A stretch of 64,000 nt of DNA from Chloroflexota bacterium (lineage in GTDB: Bacteria; Chloroflexota; Dehalococcoidia; DSTF01; RBG-16-68-14), in contig JADFKB010000006.1 of the NCBI GenBank assembly GCA_022565155.1, positions 1 through 64,000 on the forward strand, written 5' to 3'. Positions 29,917 through 40,104 of this stretch are shown here, in pieces. Both the position numbers and the translations under genes were made by a program. The notes beneath the pieces are model-generated. The model ran no database searches. It worked only from the letters and a program-made list of their open reading frames with translations, and was not told the DNA's origin. Within the stretch, counting starts at the first letter, position 1. Every line of letters starts with the position of its first letter.

Positions 29917-29934
29917 TGTGGCCCTATGGCCACA
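29917..29934. promoter_or_regulatory. perfect dyad TGTGGCC-CTAT-GGCCACA upstream of the NXR-like operon
   Basis: 7-bp perfect inverted repeat about 50 bp upstream of the 29866 start. Confidence 0.5.
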
Positions 29935-30291
29935 GGCCGTAGGCAACATTGTGGGCCGGTTCTTCGCCAAGCGGCCTAGGCAGCTACAGTTGGTGGAGAC
30001 TACTACCGATCAGCAGCAGCGGTTAGAGACGCAAGCGCAAGTCGTTGTCCCAGAAATCGAGCGCGATGTCTGCCCCCTGATCACTGTCAGTGACGCTTGC
30101 GAGCTTCAGCAGAGCTGGGCTGAGTTCACGGCTCCGCGCTGGGCTACGAGCGAATACTCTCTCGCGGCCATACAACCGCTGCAACAAGGGCCGTTTGACC
30201 TTCGGATGAGGGCGTCCTGGCACTAGGTAGCTTTCGACGATAAGCGTAGGCTGCACTCTAACGGACCCTGTTCTCGCCGAGGAGGCCAGTG

Positions 30292-31488
30292 ATGGTAGAT
30301 TTTGCCCTTACCGAGGAAGTTGAGAAGATCCGCGACATGACACGTGAGTTCGCGAAAAAGGAGTTGCGTCCAGCAGCGGCGGAGCTCGATCTGATCCAAG
30401 ACCCTGAGGAGGCCTACACCAGCGACACCATGCGGCGCGTGCTGTCCCGAGCATATGAGATCGGCTTCCACAAGATGACACTCGGTACCGATGTAGGCGG
30501 TCTGGGAGCGCCCGCCATGACGAGCACGATCGTGCAGGAGGAGCTGGCGGTGGGCGATGCCGGGCTGGCCAGCCATCTGCTGGTTGCTCCCATGATTGCG
30601 GGCAGCGCCGTGGCGGGCAGGGACAGACACCCGTTCTATGGGGAGTACTTGGATGCGTTCGTGAACGATACGAAGGGGGAACACGGTGGCGCGTGGGCGA
30701 TCACCGAGCCGCAGCACGGCTCCGACCTCTTCCAGTTCGGCCAGCCCGCGATCCACATGGAGGCGAAAGCCATCAGGGACGGCGACGACTACGTGATCAG
30801 CGGCCAGAAGTCGGCGTTCGTGAGCAACGGCTGGATGGCGGACGCCTTCCTGCTGATGGTGAAGCTGGACGGCGGGGATGGCATGGAAGGCACGGCGACG
30901 TTTGCAATCCCAGGCGACCTACCCGGCATGTCGCGAGGCAAGCCGCTCGACAAGCTTGGCTTGCGCACGCTCAACCAGGCCGAGGTGTTCTTCGACGACG
31001 TCCGTATCCCCCGGGAGTTCCTCGTGATGCCCGGTGGTCCCGCCTACAAGCTGCTGATCGAGCGCATCGTCACGGCCGGCAACACGGCCGTGGGCACGCT
31101 CGCCGTCGGCGTAGCGAGGGCGGCGTATGAAGAGGCCCTGGCCTACGCCAAGGAGCGGGTGCAGGGCGACAAGGTGATCTTCGAGCATCAGGTGATCAAG
31201 ATGAAGCTGTTCAACGCTTTCCGGCAGATCGAGGCCTCGAGGGCATTGCTCTGGAAGTCTTCTTGGCTGCTGAACACTGGCAAGCCGCACCTGCCCACCG
31301 CGATGGCGGCACGCACGCTCGCCAGCGATATGGCGATGCAGGTAACAGCGGATATGGTGCAAGTGTTCGGCGGCTACGGCATCTCCAAGGAGAACCCGGT
31401 AGAGAAATTCTACCGAGACGCAAAGCTCCTGCAGATCATGGACGGCACCAACGAAGTGGTGTCGCTCCGCGCGGCTGAGGAGCTCTAG
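30292..31488 (+). CDS. acyl-CoA dehydrogenase
   Basis: MVDFALTEEVEKIRDMTREFAKKEL...ITEPQHGSDLFQF...VQVFGGYGISKENPVEKFYRDAKLLQIMDGTNEV. Confidence 0.93.
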   Translation: MVDFALTEEVEKIRDMTREFAKKELRPAAAELDLIQDPEEAYTSDTMRRVLSRAYEIGFHKMTLGTDVGGLGAPAMTSTIVQEELAVGDAGLASHLLVAPMIAGSAVAGRDRHPFYGEYLDAFVNDTKGEHGGAWAITEPQHGSDLFQFGQPAIHMEAKAIRDGDDYVISGQKSAFVSNGWMADAFLLMVKLDGGDGMEGTATFAIPGDLPGMSRGKPLDKLGLRTLNQAEVFFDDVRIPREFLVMPGGPAYKLLIERIVTAGNTAVGTLAVGVARAAYEEALAYAKERVQGDKVIFEHQVIKMKLFNAFRQIEASRALLWKSSWLLNTGKPHLPTAMAARTLASDMAMQVTADMVQVFGGYGISKENPVEKFYRDAKLLQIMDGTNEVVSLRAAEEL

Positions 31489-31491
31489 GAA

Positions 31492-34452
31492 TCAGTTTCG
31501 ACTGGCCCGCCGCCTGCGGAGGCCCACTGGGGCCGCCAACAGCACCAGCGTAGCGACAAGCAAGGCGATCGGCCCGGCCAGCGAGACCCCGCCATACGGC
31601 TGGCCGGGCCGGCCTGTCTCCGGCAACGCAACGGGTGGCGTCTCATCGTCTGGCGCGTCGCCTGGCGTATCGACCGATGCCACGGACTCCGCGCAGGGCA
31701 CAGCGCCGCCGCAGGCCACGCGCCGCACTCGATGGTCAAACGTATCGGCGATGAAGAGATGTCCATCGCTGTTCAGCGCGATGCTGTATGGGAAGTACAG
31801 GCCCGCTTCGTCAGCCGGGCCGCCATCGCCGAGATAACTAGGTGCCGGTACCGGCAGGCTGTGTATCGAGCAGAAGAATCCGTTCGTGGGGTCAGTTCCA
31901 CCGTTGTCGATCGGACGGGAGATGCCGACGCCGGCGACAGTGGTGATGATCCCCTGCGCGTCCACCTTACGGATGGTGAAACCCCGCAGATCAGAAACGT
32001 AGAGGTTGCCCGCGCGGTCCAGCACCACATCATAGGGTCGCAGCAGGCGCGCCTCGGTGGCCGGGCCGCCATCACCCTCGTTCACATCGCAGAATTCGTT
32101 GCCCCCGGCCACGGTGGTGACAAGCCCCTCCGCGCCAACCCGTCGCACCCTGCCGTTACCCGAATCGGCCAGATAGAGTGCTCCGTCCGGCCCGACCGCC
32201 ACGCCCCACGGCTCCACCCCGGCTTCCAACGCCGGCACATCCTCACCGTTGTAGCGGCAGGACCCGTCGCCGACGACGGTGTCGATCAGCCCGGTTGCTA
32301 GGTCGATTCGGCGCACCCGGCAGTTGAACGGGCCAGCCAGGTAGAGACCACCATCTCCGTCCAGCGCAACATCGAATACCAGATCGAGACTCGCCTCAGT
32401 GGCCGGGCCGCCATCGCCGGAGAAGCCGCAGACCCCGTTGCCGGCGATGGTCTCGATGCGCTGATCGGGAGTGATTCGCCGGACGCGGCAGTTGAATCCC
32501 TCTGCGATAAAGAGGGAGCCGTCGTCAGCAAGGGCGAGACCGCCCAGAAAATCACCTAGTCGCGCCTCGGTGGCGGGTCCGCCGTCGCCCGAATGGCCGC
32601 AGATGCCAATCCCTGCATACGTGGTGACGACGCCGCTGGCGTCGACCCGGCGTACTTTGCACGTGTCCAGCTCTGAGAAGAACCACTCGCCCTGCTTCCC
32701 AAACGCCATGCCCATTGGGTGCCAGGCGCCGCCGCTGGTGGCGGCACCGCCGTCGCCGCCGGACGCGCAAACGCCGCTGCCAACCACGGTATTGATGACG
32801 CCGCCCCCGTCGACGCTTCGTATCCGGCAATTGCCCGTGTCGGCGATGTAGACTGAGCCGTCACGGCCTAGCGTGATGTCGCTCGGCCAGTACAGCGAGG
32901 CCTGCGTCGCCGGTCCTCCATCTCCCGCCGAGCCGCAGCGTTCAGACCCGGCGATCGATATGATCGCGCCGCCCACCGAGAAGCGTCGGATGCGACAGTT
33001 CTCGCGGTCCGCTACGAGAATGTCTCCGCCAACGTCGACGGCGAGGGCCCAGGGATGTATCCCTGCCTCGGTGGCAAGGCCGTCCCGGAACGTGCAAGTG
33101 CCGTCTCCGGCAACGGTGTCGATAGTGCCAGATGACGGATCGACGCGTCGGACGCGGCAGTTTTCGCTGTCGGCGATGTAGAGCGCACCGTCCGGGCCCG
33201 CTGCCACATCGCGAGGGAAGAATAGCCTCGCCTCCGTCGCGGCCCCGCCGTCTCCGGAGAAGCCACAGGATCCGGCACCAGCCACGGTTGTGATGATGCC
33301 CAACCCATCTACCTTGCGAATTCGGCAGTTGAACACGTCCGCGATGTAGAGGTTCCCCTCGGTGTTCAGGGCTAGTCCCCACGGTGCGAGGCCGGCTTCC
33401 ACTGCGGGTCCTCCGTCACCACTGGCACGACAGGAGCCGTTGCCGGCAACGGTGGCAACTCTCCCGCTCTCGTCCACGATGCGTACCCGACAGTTGATCG
33501 TGTCCGCCACGTACAGAGCACCATCGGCACGCAGAGCGACGCCCCGAGGGTGGTTCGCGTGCAACCAGGGTCCTATGTCGGCGTCAGCTCCCATGCTGAA
33601 GCCGCACGATTCGTGCCCTAAGATGCTGACCACGGCGTCTGTGGGCTGGACACGGCGTACCTGACAGTTCCCGGTATCCGCGACGTACAACCGTCCGGCC
33701 GCATCGATCGCAACGCCTTCCGGTAGATAGAGACTGGCATTCGCCGCTGGGCCGCCCGCACCGCCTCCCCCGGCCACTGTGGCGATCGTGTCTGGTGTGT
33801 CCGGCGCAAGCGGCTCGGCCGGGGGAGAGGGGGCGTCTAGCAGCGGGTCGGGCAGCGGCAGCGGGTCGGGGAGGGGTGCCCCGGCGGGCAAGACCACCAC
33901 GACGCCCTGCATGCCGTCGAACACATGGGGAGTGCAGAAGTAGCCATAGGTACCCACTTCGTCAAACGTGTGGACATACGTGTCGCCCAACAGCATCCTG
34001 TCGGATGAGAATTCACCTTCGTAGCTCTGCACGTCATGCCACCCGGCACCGGCGGTTTCGTTCACCCACACGACCGTATCTCCCTCGTGGATAACGACGA
34101 CGGGCGAGTCGAAGAACTTGTTGCGCTGGCCGACCACCACGAAGTTACCGTCTTCCGGCGCAGCTTCCTGAACCGCAGCTTGGATAGCTTCGAGCGATAC
34201 GGTTCGCGCGGCGCCATCGCCGCGCTCCGGCGCGGATTCGCTGGCCTGAGCCCACGGTGACAACGCGGAGGTATCCGTCAACCCGCCTTCGGGCGACGCG
34301 ACTCGCTCACCGCCCGCGCCTTCCTGCGCTATGGCCTGGATCAGTGACAGAGGAAGGCGTAGTAGAGGCGGCGCCGCCGCCGGCGAAAGCAGGCCCACCG
34401 CGACGAGGAGGGCAAGAGCAAGGATAAGGCCGAATGGTCGAGACCGGCGCAT
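31492..34452 (-). CDS. secreted cupredoxin + NHL-repeat beta-propeller protein with LPETG-type C-terminal sorting signal
   Basis: Signal peptide; WHDV...YGYFCTPHVFDGMQG cupredoxin ligands; about 12 NHL repeats; LPETGRPGQ...LAGPIALLVATLVLLAAPVGLRRRRASRN tail. Confidence 0.88.
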   Translation of the reverse strand: MRRSRPFGLILALALLVAVGLLSPAAAPPLLRLPLSLIQAIAQEGAGGERVASPEGGLTDTSALSPWAQASESAPERGDGAARTVSLEAIQAAVQEAAPEDGNFVVVGQRNKFFDSPVVVIHEGDTVVWVNETAGAGWHDVQSYEGEFSSDRMLLGDTYVHTFDEVGTYGYFCTPHVFDGMQGVVVVLPAGAPLPDPLPLPDPLLDAPSPPAEPLAPDTPDTIATVAGGGGAGGPAANASLYLPEGVAIDAAGRLYVADTGNCQVRRVQPTDAVVSILGHESCGFSMGADADIGPWLHANHPRGVALRADGALYVADTINCRVRIVDESGRVATVAGNGSCRASGDGGPAVEAGLAPWGLALNTEGNLYIADVFNCRIRKVDGLGIITTVAGAGSCGFSGDGGAATEARLFFPRDVAAGPDGALYIADSENCRVRRVDPSSGTIDTVAGDGTCTFRDGLATEAGIHPWALAVDVGGDILVADRENCRIRRFSVGGAIISIAGSERCGSAGDGGPATQASLYWPSDITLGRDGSVYIADTGNCRIRSVDGGGVINTVVGSGVCASGGDGGAATSGGAWHPMGMAFGKQGEWFFSELDTCKVRRVDASGVVTTYAGIGICGHSGDGGPATEARLGDFLGGLALADDGSLFIAEGFNCRVRRITPDQRIETIAGNGVCGFSGDGGPATEASLDLVFDVALDGDGGLYLAGPFNCRVRRIDLATGLIDTVVGDGSCRYNGEDVPALEAGVEPWGVAVGPDGALYLADSGNGRVRRVGAEGLVTTVAGGNEFCDVNEGDGGPATEARLLRPYDVVLDRAGNLYVSDLRGFTIRKVDAQGIITTVAGVGISRPIDNGGTDPTNGFFCSIHSLPVPAPSYLGDGGPADEAGLYFPYSIALNSDGHLFIADTFDHRVRRVACGGAVPCAESVASVDTPGDAPDDETPPVALPETGRPGQPYGGVSLAGPIALLVATLVLLAAPVGLRRRRASRN
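31690..33760 (-). repeat. tandem NHL-repeat coding region, about 12 units of roughly 55-60 codons
   Basis: Recurring LYxADTxNCRVRRVD...TVAGxGxCGFSGDGGPATEAxL...P.G.A in the 31492..34452 translation. Confidence 0.8.
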
Positions 34453-34688
34453 CCACTTCCTCCCACACCGGCAGAGAACCGGTACTCGCGACCGGCGGGC
34501 GCATCAAGCACTCCTCGCCGGCTGGTACAAGGCACTGCAAGAAGTCGAGCCCTGGCGACAGCCTGACGATGCTTCTTCCGCAGCTACTCTAGTGCCGCGC
34601 TCACGAGCCAGATGTAACTTCGCTCACGGCCGGATGGCCGCTTCTGAGCGTCCATTCGGTCCTACCAGCCACTCGCGCCTTCTCGACG

Positions 34689-35552
34689 CTATGCCCCCTC
34701 GGCTGGGGCCTCCTGCTCCACCAGGCGCGCGCTGTCGCCCTCCAGCTCGACGGTGATCCAGCGGCCGCGGATGGTGCGCCCCGTTGGGTCGACCTCGGCG
34801 CGTAGCACAGCCAGCTCCTCCTCGCTCGGAACGTCGATGTTCTCCAACGTTGGCGCAACAAGCGGCTCGAACTCCATCTCGGCTACCACGTCGTCGACCG
34901 TGGCCCACGGCGCGAGCGCCTGTAATCGGATCTTGCGCGTCCCTTCGTCGAAGTCGAACACGGCCGTCTCGGTCACCACGCGCCAGGGTCCGGTGTCGGG
35001 AGGGAGACCGGCTCGTTCGCGCGCGCTGGGGCTGCCATCCAGATAGCCAGGCGAAGACATGAAGTCCAGCTTCTTGACGAACTTGCGGCCCTGCTGGCGC
35101 GTCATGAGGATCGTCCTCCAGCACAGCGAGGCGATCTCGTTGGCGCCGCCGGGCCCGCCGAAGCGGCGCGCCGGCCGTTCGTACGCCGGCCCGACGAACG
35201 TCGAGTTGAAGTTGCCGTACTGGTCGACCTGCACCGCCGCCAGCACGCCGTAGTCGATGTAGCCCAGGCCGGCGTGGAAGCTGACGGTGTTCATGTCCGT
35301 CCACGACGCGGCCCGGTAGCTGGCGCCGCTCGCCGCGATCAGAAACGGCGGCGCCGGCAGGGAGACCTGCGGGGCGATGGTCCCATCTTCCACAATGTAG
35401 GCGAGCGCCGGGGCGTGCAGGCGTTTCGCGAGCAGCACCGCCACCAGCGGCGGCCCGCCGATGGCCGTGAAGTAGAGCTTGTCTCCGTTCATCAGCCGCG
35501 AGCTGGTGCAGATGATCTGCTCCATGTCGGTGAAGGTGCGCGTCTCCGTCAT
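34689..35552 (-). CDS. CoA-transferase beta subunit (IpdB/glutaconate CoA-transferase-like)
   Basis: MTETRTFTDMEQIICTSSRLMNGDKLYFTAIGGPPLVAVLLAKRLHAPALAYIVEDGTI. Confidence 0.85.
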   Translation of the reverse strand: MTETRTFTDMEQIICTSSRLMNGDKLYFTAIGGPPLVAVLLAKRLHAPALAYIVEDGTIAPQVSLPAPPFLIAASGASYRAASWTDMNTVSFHAGLGYIDYGVLAAVQVDQYGNFNSTFVGPAYERPARRFGGPGGANEIASLCWRTILMTRQQGRKFVKKLDFMSSPGYLDGSPSARERAGLPPDTGPWRVVTETAVFDFDEGTRKIRLQALAPWATVDDVVAEMEFEPLVAPTLENIDVPSEEELAVLRAEVDPTGRTIRGRWITVELEGDSARLVEQEAPAEGA

Positions 35553-36520
35553 TCGTAGTAGCCTTCCTTGATCGTCTCCTCGGCCTTCAGCGTGTCGAGC
35601 TTCTCCTGGCCCACGCGCTGCTCCAGCATCTCTTGGTGCGATGAAACGCTGAACACCCACTTCTCCAGGTACTCGTCCATCTTGCCCTGCATCTGCGCGA
35701 CGCCAGACTCCATCAGGTGCTCGACATCCGCCTTGTAGAGGCCCGGCACGGTACCCGGGTAGCCGCCGAATGGAGCGTGGACAACAGCATCGACCGCGTA
35801 GTATGGAATCCTCGTCTGCTGGGGGTGCCTGCGGATTTCATCGCTGTCGACGATCTCCTCCGTCGACAAGATCAGCTTCTTCGAAGCCATCGCCGTCTCA
35901 ACGGGCGAGATGACGGCGCCGAAGATGCGCGCGTTGCCGAACTCGTCGCACTGGTTGACGTGCACCAGCGCGACGTCCGGGGTGAGGGCCGGAACGAGGC
36001 AGATCGACTGTCCGGTGTACGGATCTTCGATCAGCTTGGCGCCGGAGAATTTGAACACGTCTGTACCGCCCAGGTAGCGGAGCGGCAGGAAGGGCACGCC
36101 GAGAGAGCCCGCTAAGAGGCGATAGGCCAGCGCGCCGTTGCTCCACTCGAAGAGCTGCACATCGCCCGCGGCCTGAGCCTCCGTGATCACGCGGCCCACT
36201 TCCATCCAGCCCACGTCGATGCGATTCACGCATCCGGCCGCGACGAGCATCGTCGCGTCATGGGCCGTGAACTTGGCGGCGATCCATAGCTCCCGCTTCT
36301 TCTGGCGGATGATCTCGCGCATGAGCGAGGCCGGCCCGCGCACCCAGAGGTTGCAGTCGTAGGCAACGTAGTCGCCATCATCGACGAAGCGCTCGATCGC
36401 CTCGTGTTCGGACATCACCTTCGAGACGAGGCCCTTCTCCTTGTGGTCGCGGATGTAGCGCCGGTGAGCGTCCGGGTCGGGCGCCAGGAACACGCCCGTG
36501 CCCTCCGCGACGATGGTCAC
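35549..36520 (-). CDS. CoA-transferase alpha subunit (IpdA/glutaconate CoA-transferase-like), GTG start
   Basis: VSEHEAIERFVDDGDYVAYDCN-type N-terminus; ALVHVNQCDEFGNARIFG; GTG at 36518-36520 coupled to upstream stop. Confidence 0.85.
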   Translation of the reverse strand: MTIVAEGTGVFLAPDPDAHRRYIRDHKEKGLVSKVMSEHEAIERFVDDGDYVAYDCNLWVRGPASLMREIIRQKKRELWIAAKFTAHDATMLVAAGCVNRIDVGWMEVGRVITEAQAAGDVQLFEWSNGALAYRLLAGSLGVPFLPLRYLGGTDVFKFSGAKLIEDPYTGQSICLVPALTPDVALVHVNQCDEFGNARIFGAVISPVETAMASKKLILSTEEIVDSDEIRRHPQQTRIPYYAVDAVVHAPFGGYPGTVPGLYKADVEHLMESGVAQMQGKMDEYLEKWVFSVSSHQEMLEQRVGQEKLDTLKAEETIKEGYYE

Positions 36521-37350
36521 TATGAGCCGTCCTCGCTCGCCTGGCCGGCGCCTGGGATCGCGAGCTGGAACTCGAGGTTGAGCGCATGCGCCACGTACTT
36601 CAGCTCTTCCCCGCGCCACGGCAGAGGCGCGGGCGTCTGGATCAGGCCGTCCCGCTTCAGCTCCTCAACGACCGCAGGGTCCGACTTGAACGGCTTGCCG
36701 TGCTTCATCTCGAAGAAGAGGTCCTCCAGCGGCGGGCGGCTCGTCTGGCCGCCGGCTTCCCACGACTCCGCCGGGTAGCCGACCGACATCAGACAGACCG
36801 GGATGGCCGTCTCCGGCAGGTTGAGCAGCCCTCCGATCTGCTCGATACGCGGACTGCTCATGAGGCACGTGCCGAGGCCCTCGTCCCACGCGACCATGGT
36901 GGCCTGAGCGACCACCTGGCCAACATCCATGAACGCGAGCGGCGCGACGGCCATCTGCTCCCATGTGGCGCCGAACGCGGGACGGAGCGCCTTCTCGATG
37001 ATCGCGTGCGTCTTCTCAACGTCCTCGCCGATGCGGCGCTGGGTCGCGAGGTTCTTCATGTCGTTGATCCACTTGTTCCCCTCGTAGGACATCTTGTCGT
37101 GGTACCAGAGGATGAACACGGGGGCGGTCTGCATCTGTTGATAGCCGATGGGCGGCGTGATCGCTTTCATCACCTCCTCGGATGCCTGTTCCCGCCAGAT
37201 GACAATAGCCCGCGCGACGGTGACGTTGCCCACGCACGATGCGCGGCGGCCAGCCTCTAGCATCTTCTGGATCTTTTCGCGCTCTACTGGCCGGAACGGG
37301 AGGTAGTATCGAATGCTACGCCTGTTGCCGAGAACCCGCTTGACTTCCAT
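36520..37350 (-). CDS. nitroreductase-family protein
   Basis: NRRSIRYYLPFRPVEREKIQKMLEAGRRASC; DVGQVVAQATMVAWDEGLGTCLMS. Confidence 0.85.
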   Translation of the reverse strand: MEVKRVLGNRRSIRYYLPFRPVEREKIQKMLEAGRRASCVGNVTVARAIVIWREQASEEVMKAITPPIGYQQMQTAPVFILWYHDKMSYEGNKWINDMKNLATQRRIGEDVEKTHAIIEKALRPAFGATWEQMAVAPLAFMDVGQVVAQATMVAWDEGLGTCLMSSPRIEQIGGLLNLPETAIPVCLMSVGYPAESWEAGGQTSRPPLEDLFFEMKHGKPFKSDPAVVEELKRDGLIQTPAPLPWRGEELKYVAHALNLEFQLAIPGAGQASEDGS

Positions 37351-37379
37351 GAGGAGCCTCCTCTCGCTGATGTCTGCCG

Positions 37380-38600
37380 TTACCTGGCGAGGATGTGCAC
37401 TGTCGTCGCGGCGGCCTCGCCGCGCACCATGCCGCCGCCGTTCTCGGTCAGGCCTACCTTCGCGCCGTCCACCTGGCGATCGCCGGCTTCGCCACGGAGC
37501 TGCAGCCAGATCTCGTAGATCTGCGCGATGCCCGTCGCGCCCACGGGGTGGCCCTTTGCCAGCAGCCCGCCGCTGGTGTTGACGGGCAGGCGCCCGCCGA
37601 TCTCGGTGACGCCTTCGTCGATCAGCTTGCCGCCCTCCCCTTCCTCACAGAGGCCCAACTCTTCGTAGATGAAGAGCTCCGCGGGCGCGGTGGCGTCATG
37701 GACCTCTATCACGTCGACGTCCTTTGGTGTCATCCCGGCCATCTCGAACGCCCGCTGCGCCGCGCGCGCCGTTGCGCCGCCGACCTTCCCGCGGTCGTCG
37801 GCGCCGGAAACGATCGCCGAGCCCCGCACCCACACGGGATCGGTCGTCATCTGTCTGGCCTTCTCCTCGCTCACCAGGATCGCGGCGGCCGCTCCATCGC
37901 CGATGGGCGAGCACATGAGGCGCGTCAGCGGCTCGGACACCATCGGCGAGGCGAGGATCTCTTCAAGGGTGTAGCGCTCCCGATACTGGGCGAGCGGGTT
38001 GAGGCTGCCGTTGTTGTGGTTCTTCACGGCGATGCGGGCATACTGCTCCTTTGTCGTCCCGTAGCGCTCCATGTGCGCCCGCGCGGCAGCTCCGTAGATG
38101 TCCATGAAGAGGCTGCGCTTGGTGCCGGCGCCGCTCTCCTCGCCAGACTTCTTCTCGGAAGGCGGCTTCAGATTGCTCATGATCTCACGAAGCTGCTCGA
38201 CATCGACGGCCCCGCTGAACGCCGCCATCGACTTCGCCTTGTCCGCGACGAACATCTTCTCCACGCCGACGGCCAGCGCAACATCGTAGAGGCCGGACGC
38301 GACGTAGAGCCACGCGACCTGGAACGCAGTCGACGAGCTGGCACACGCGTTCTCGGTGTTGACCATCGGGATCTTGTCGATCCCCATCTCGCGCAGAACC
38401 ACCTGGGCGCGGACACACTCCTGTCCTGTGATCAACCCGGCCGCGGCGTTACCCACGACCGCGACCTGCAATCCTGACTTGTCGATTCCGGAGGACTCCA
38501 GAGCTGCGCTAACGGCTTCGTCCGTCAACTGCTTGAGCCCGCGATCCTGATACTTGGCGAAACGTGTCATACCAGCGCCGGCTATCGCGACGTTTCTCAT
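37380..38600 (-). CDS. thiolase-family protein
   Basis: [53 protein letters not shown]. Confidence 0.9.
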   Translation of the reverse strand: MRNVAIAGAGMTRFAKYQDRGLKQLTDEAVSAALESSGIDKSGLQVAVVGNAAAGLITGQECVRAQVVLREMGIDKIPMVNTENACASSSTAFQVAWLYVASGLYDVALAVGVEKMFVADKAKSMAAFSGAVDVEQLREIMSNLKPPSEKKSGEESGAGTKRSLFMDIYGAAARAHMERYGTTKEQYARIAVKNHNNGSLNPLAQYRERYTLEEILASPMVSEPLTRLMCSPIGDGAAAAILVSEEKARQMTTDPVWVRGSAIVSGADDRGKVGGATARAAQRAFEMAGMTPKDVDVIEVHDATAPAELFIYEELGLCEEGEGGKLIDEGVTEIGGRLPVNTSGGLLAKGHPVGATGIAQIYEIWLQLRGEAGDRQVDGAKVGLTENGGGMVRGEAAATTVHILAR

Positions 38601-38735
38601 AGCAGCCTCCTCATGCACTCAAGAGCGACACTACGTGTTGGGCTTCAGGCTACCCAGTGCCACTCTGCTCGTTTCACCTGGGCCGTTCGGCACTTACCTG
38701 AGACTGAGGCGAGGTCTACATTGAACTGACAGACG

Positions 38736-38860
38736 ATGCTTAGGATCTTGCACTTCGCCGATCTGCACCTTGACGGTTCGGTTCCCGCGAGCGTCAAGCC
38801 TCTGGCACGTATGCTCCCGGTGAGGACGCGACACATGTGGAAGCGGCATGCTCGGTGTTA
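38736..38860 (+). pseudogene. possible N-terminal fragment of a SbcD/YhaO-like metallophosphoesterase
   Basis: MLRILHFADLHLDGSVPAS...* (41 codons), then merges into the start of the radical SAM gene; short match. Confidence 0.4.
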
Positions 38861-40104
38861 GCAGACTGCTGAACGGAACCGTCCGACCGGAGGACGCGTT
38901 GCGTTACGGCCGACGCTCCGGCAGCGGTCCGGCTCACCTTCTTCACTACTCCAGTGACAAGAAGCCGGTTGTGGTTTGGAACGCGACGCGGCGCTGCAAC
39001 TTGTCGTGCATGCACTGCTACTCCGACTCGCATGATCGCGAGTACCCCGGCGAGCTGACCACCGAGGAGGGCCGGCGCCTGCTGGACGACCTCGCGGCGT
39101 TTGGGGCGCCGACGGTGATCTTCTCGGGTGGCGAACCGCTGGTGCGGCCCGACCTCTTCGAGCTGGCAGCCTACGCCGGAGAGCTTGGACTGCGCTGCGT
39201 TCTCTCTACCAACGGCACGCTGATCACTCAGGAGATCGCGCGCAGGATCAAGGAAGCTGCCTTCTCTTATGTGGGTATCAGCCTCGACGGTATCGGGGCG
39301 GCCCATGACAAGGTGAGGGGCCGGAAAGGCGCCTACGATGAAGCGCTGAGTGGGCTGCGCTACTGCCGCGATGAGGGGACTCGAGTAGGGCTGCGTTTCA
39401 CGGTTCACCGGCAGAACTTCGACCAGCTTCCCGGGATCTTCGATCTCTTGGAGACTGAGGACATCCCTAGGTGTTGCGTCTATCACCTGGCCTATGCCGG
39501 CCGCGGCGACAAGATCAGGGCCTACGACCTAGAGCCGCGAGACACGCGCGCAGTCTTGGATCATGTGTTCCAGCGAGCGCGTGACTTCCACGAACGAGGC
39601 TTGGAGAAGGATATCCTGACCGTCGACAACCACACCGATGGCGTCTACCTCTACATGAAGCTGCGTGAGGAGGAACCGGACCGCGCCGAAGATGTCCATC
39701 AACTGCTTGCTTGGAACGGTGGCAATCAGTCAGGTATCGCTATCGCCTCCGTCGATCCGCTAGGCGACGTCCATCCAGACCAGTTCTCCTGGCACTACTC
39801 GCTCGGGAACGTTCGCGAACGGCCGTTCGGCGAGATCTGGACTGACACAAGCGACCCGAGGATGGCCGTGCTCAAGGACAGAAAGGGTTCACTGAAGGGG
39901 CGCTGCCATTCATGCCGCTTCCTTGACATCTGCAATGGCAACCTCAGGGTGCGGGCGGAGCGCTACTTCGACGACTTCATGGCGCCAGATCCTGCTTGCT
40001 ACCTCACCGACGATGAGATCGGTATCGAACCCGGCACCGCAGAGGCCGAAGAGGCCGCAAGGTGGCCGGTACCGGTACAGCAGAACGGCCACGATCAGCG
40101 ATGA
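38848..40104 (+). CDS. radical SAM/SPASM protein of the AhbC/NirJ1 type (alternative heme / heme d1 pathway)
   Basis: MLGVSRLLNGTVRPEDALRYGRRSG...KPVVVWNATRRCNLSCMHCYSDS...ILTVDNHTDGVYLY...DVHPDQFSWHYSLGNVRERPFGEIWTDTSDPRMAVLKDRKG. Confidence 0.82.
   Translation: MLGVSRLLNGTVRPEDALRYGRRSGSGPAHLLHYSSDKKPVVVWNATRRCNLSCMHCYSDSHDREYPGELTTEEGRRLLDDLAAFGAPTVIFSGGEPLVRPDLFELAAYAGELGLRCVLSTNGTLITQEIARRIKEAAFSYVGISLDGIGAAHDKVRGRKGAYDEALSGLRYCRDEGTRVGLRFTVHRQNFDQLPGIFDLLETEDIPRCCVYHLAYAGRGDKIRAYDLEPRDTRAVLDHVFQRARDFHERGLEKDILTVDNHTDGVYLYMKLREEEPDRAEDVHQLLAWNGGNQSGIAIASVDPLGDVHPDQFSWHYSLGNVRERPFGEIWTDTSDPRMAVLKDRKGSLKGRCHSCRFLDICNGNLRVRAERYFDDFMAPDPACYLTDDEIGIEPGTAEAEEAARWPVPVQQNGHDQR

Noticed and set aside
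37395-38477. 360-aa plus-strand ORF opposite the thiolase
   Set aside because: Shadow ORF, composition biased, no family resemblance.
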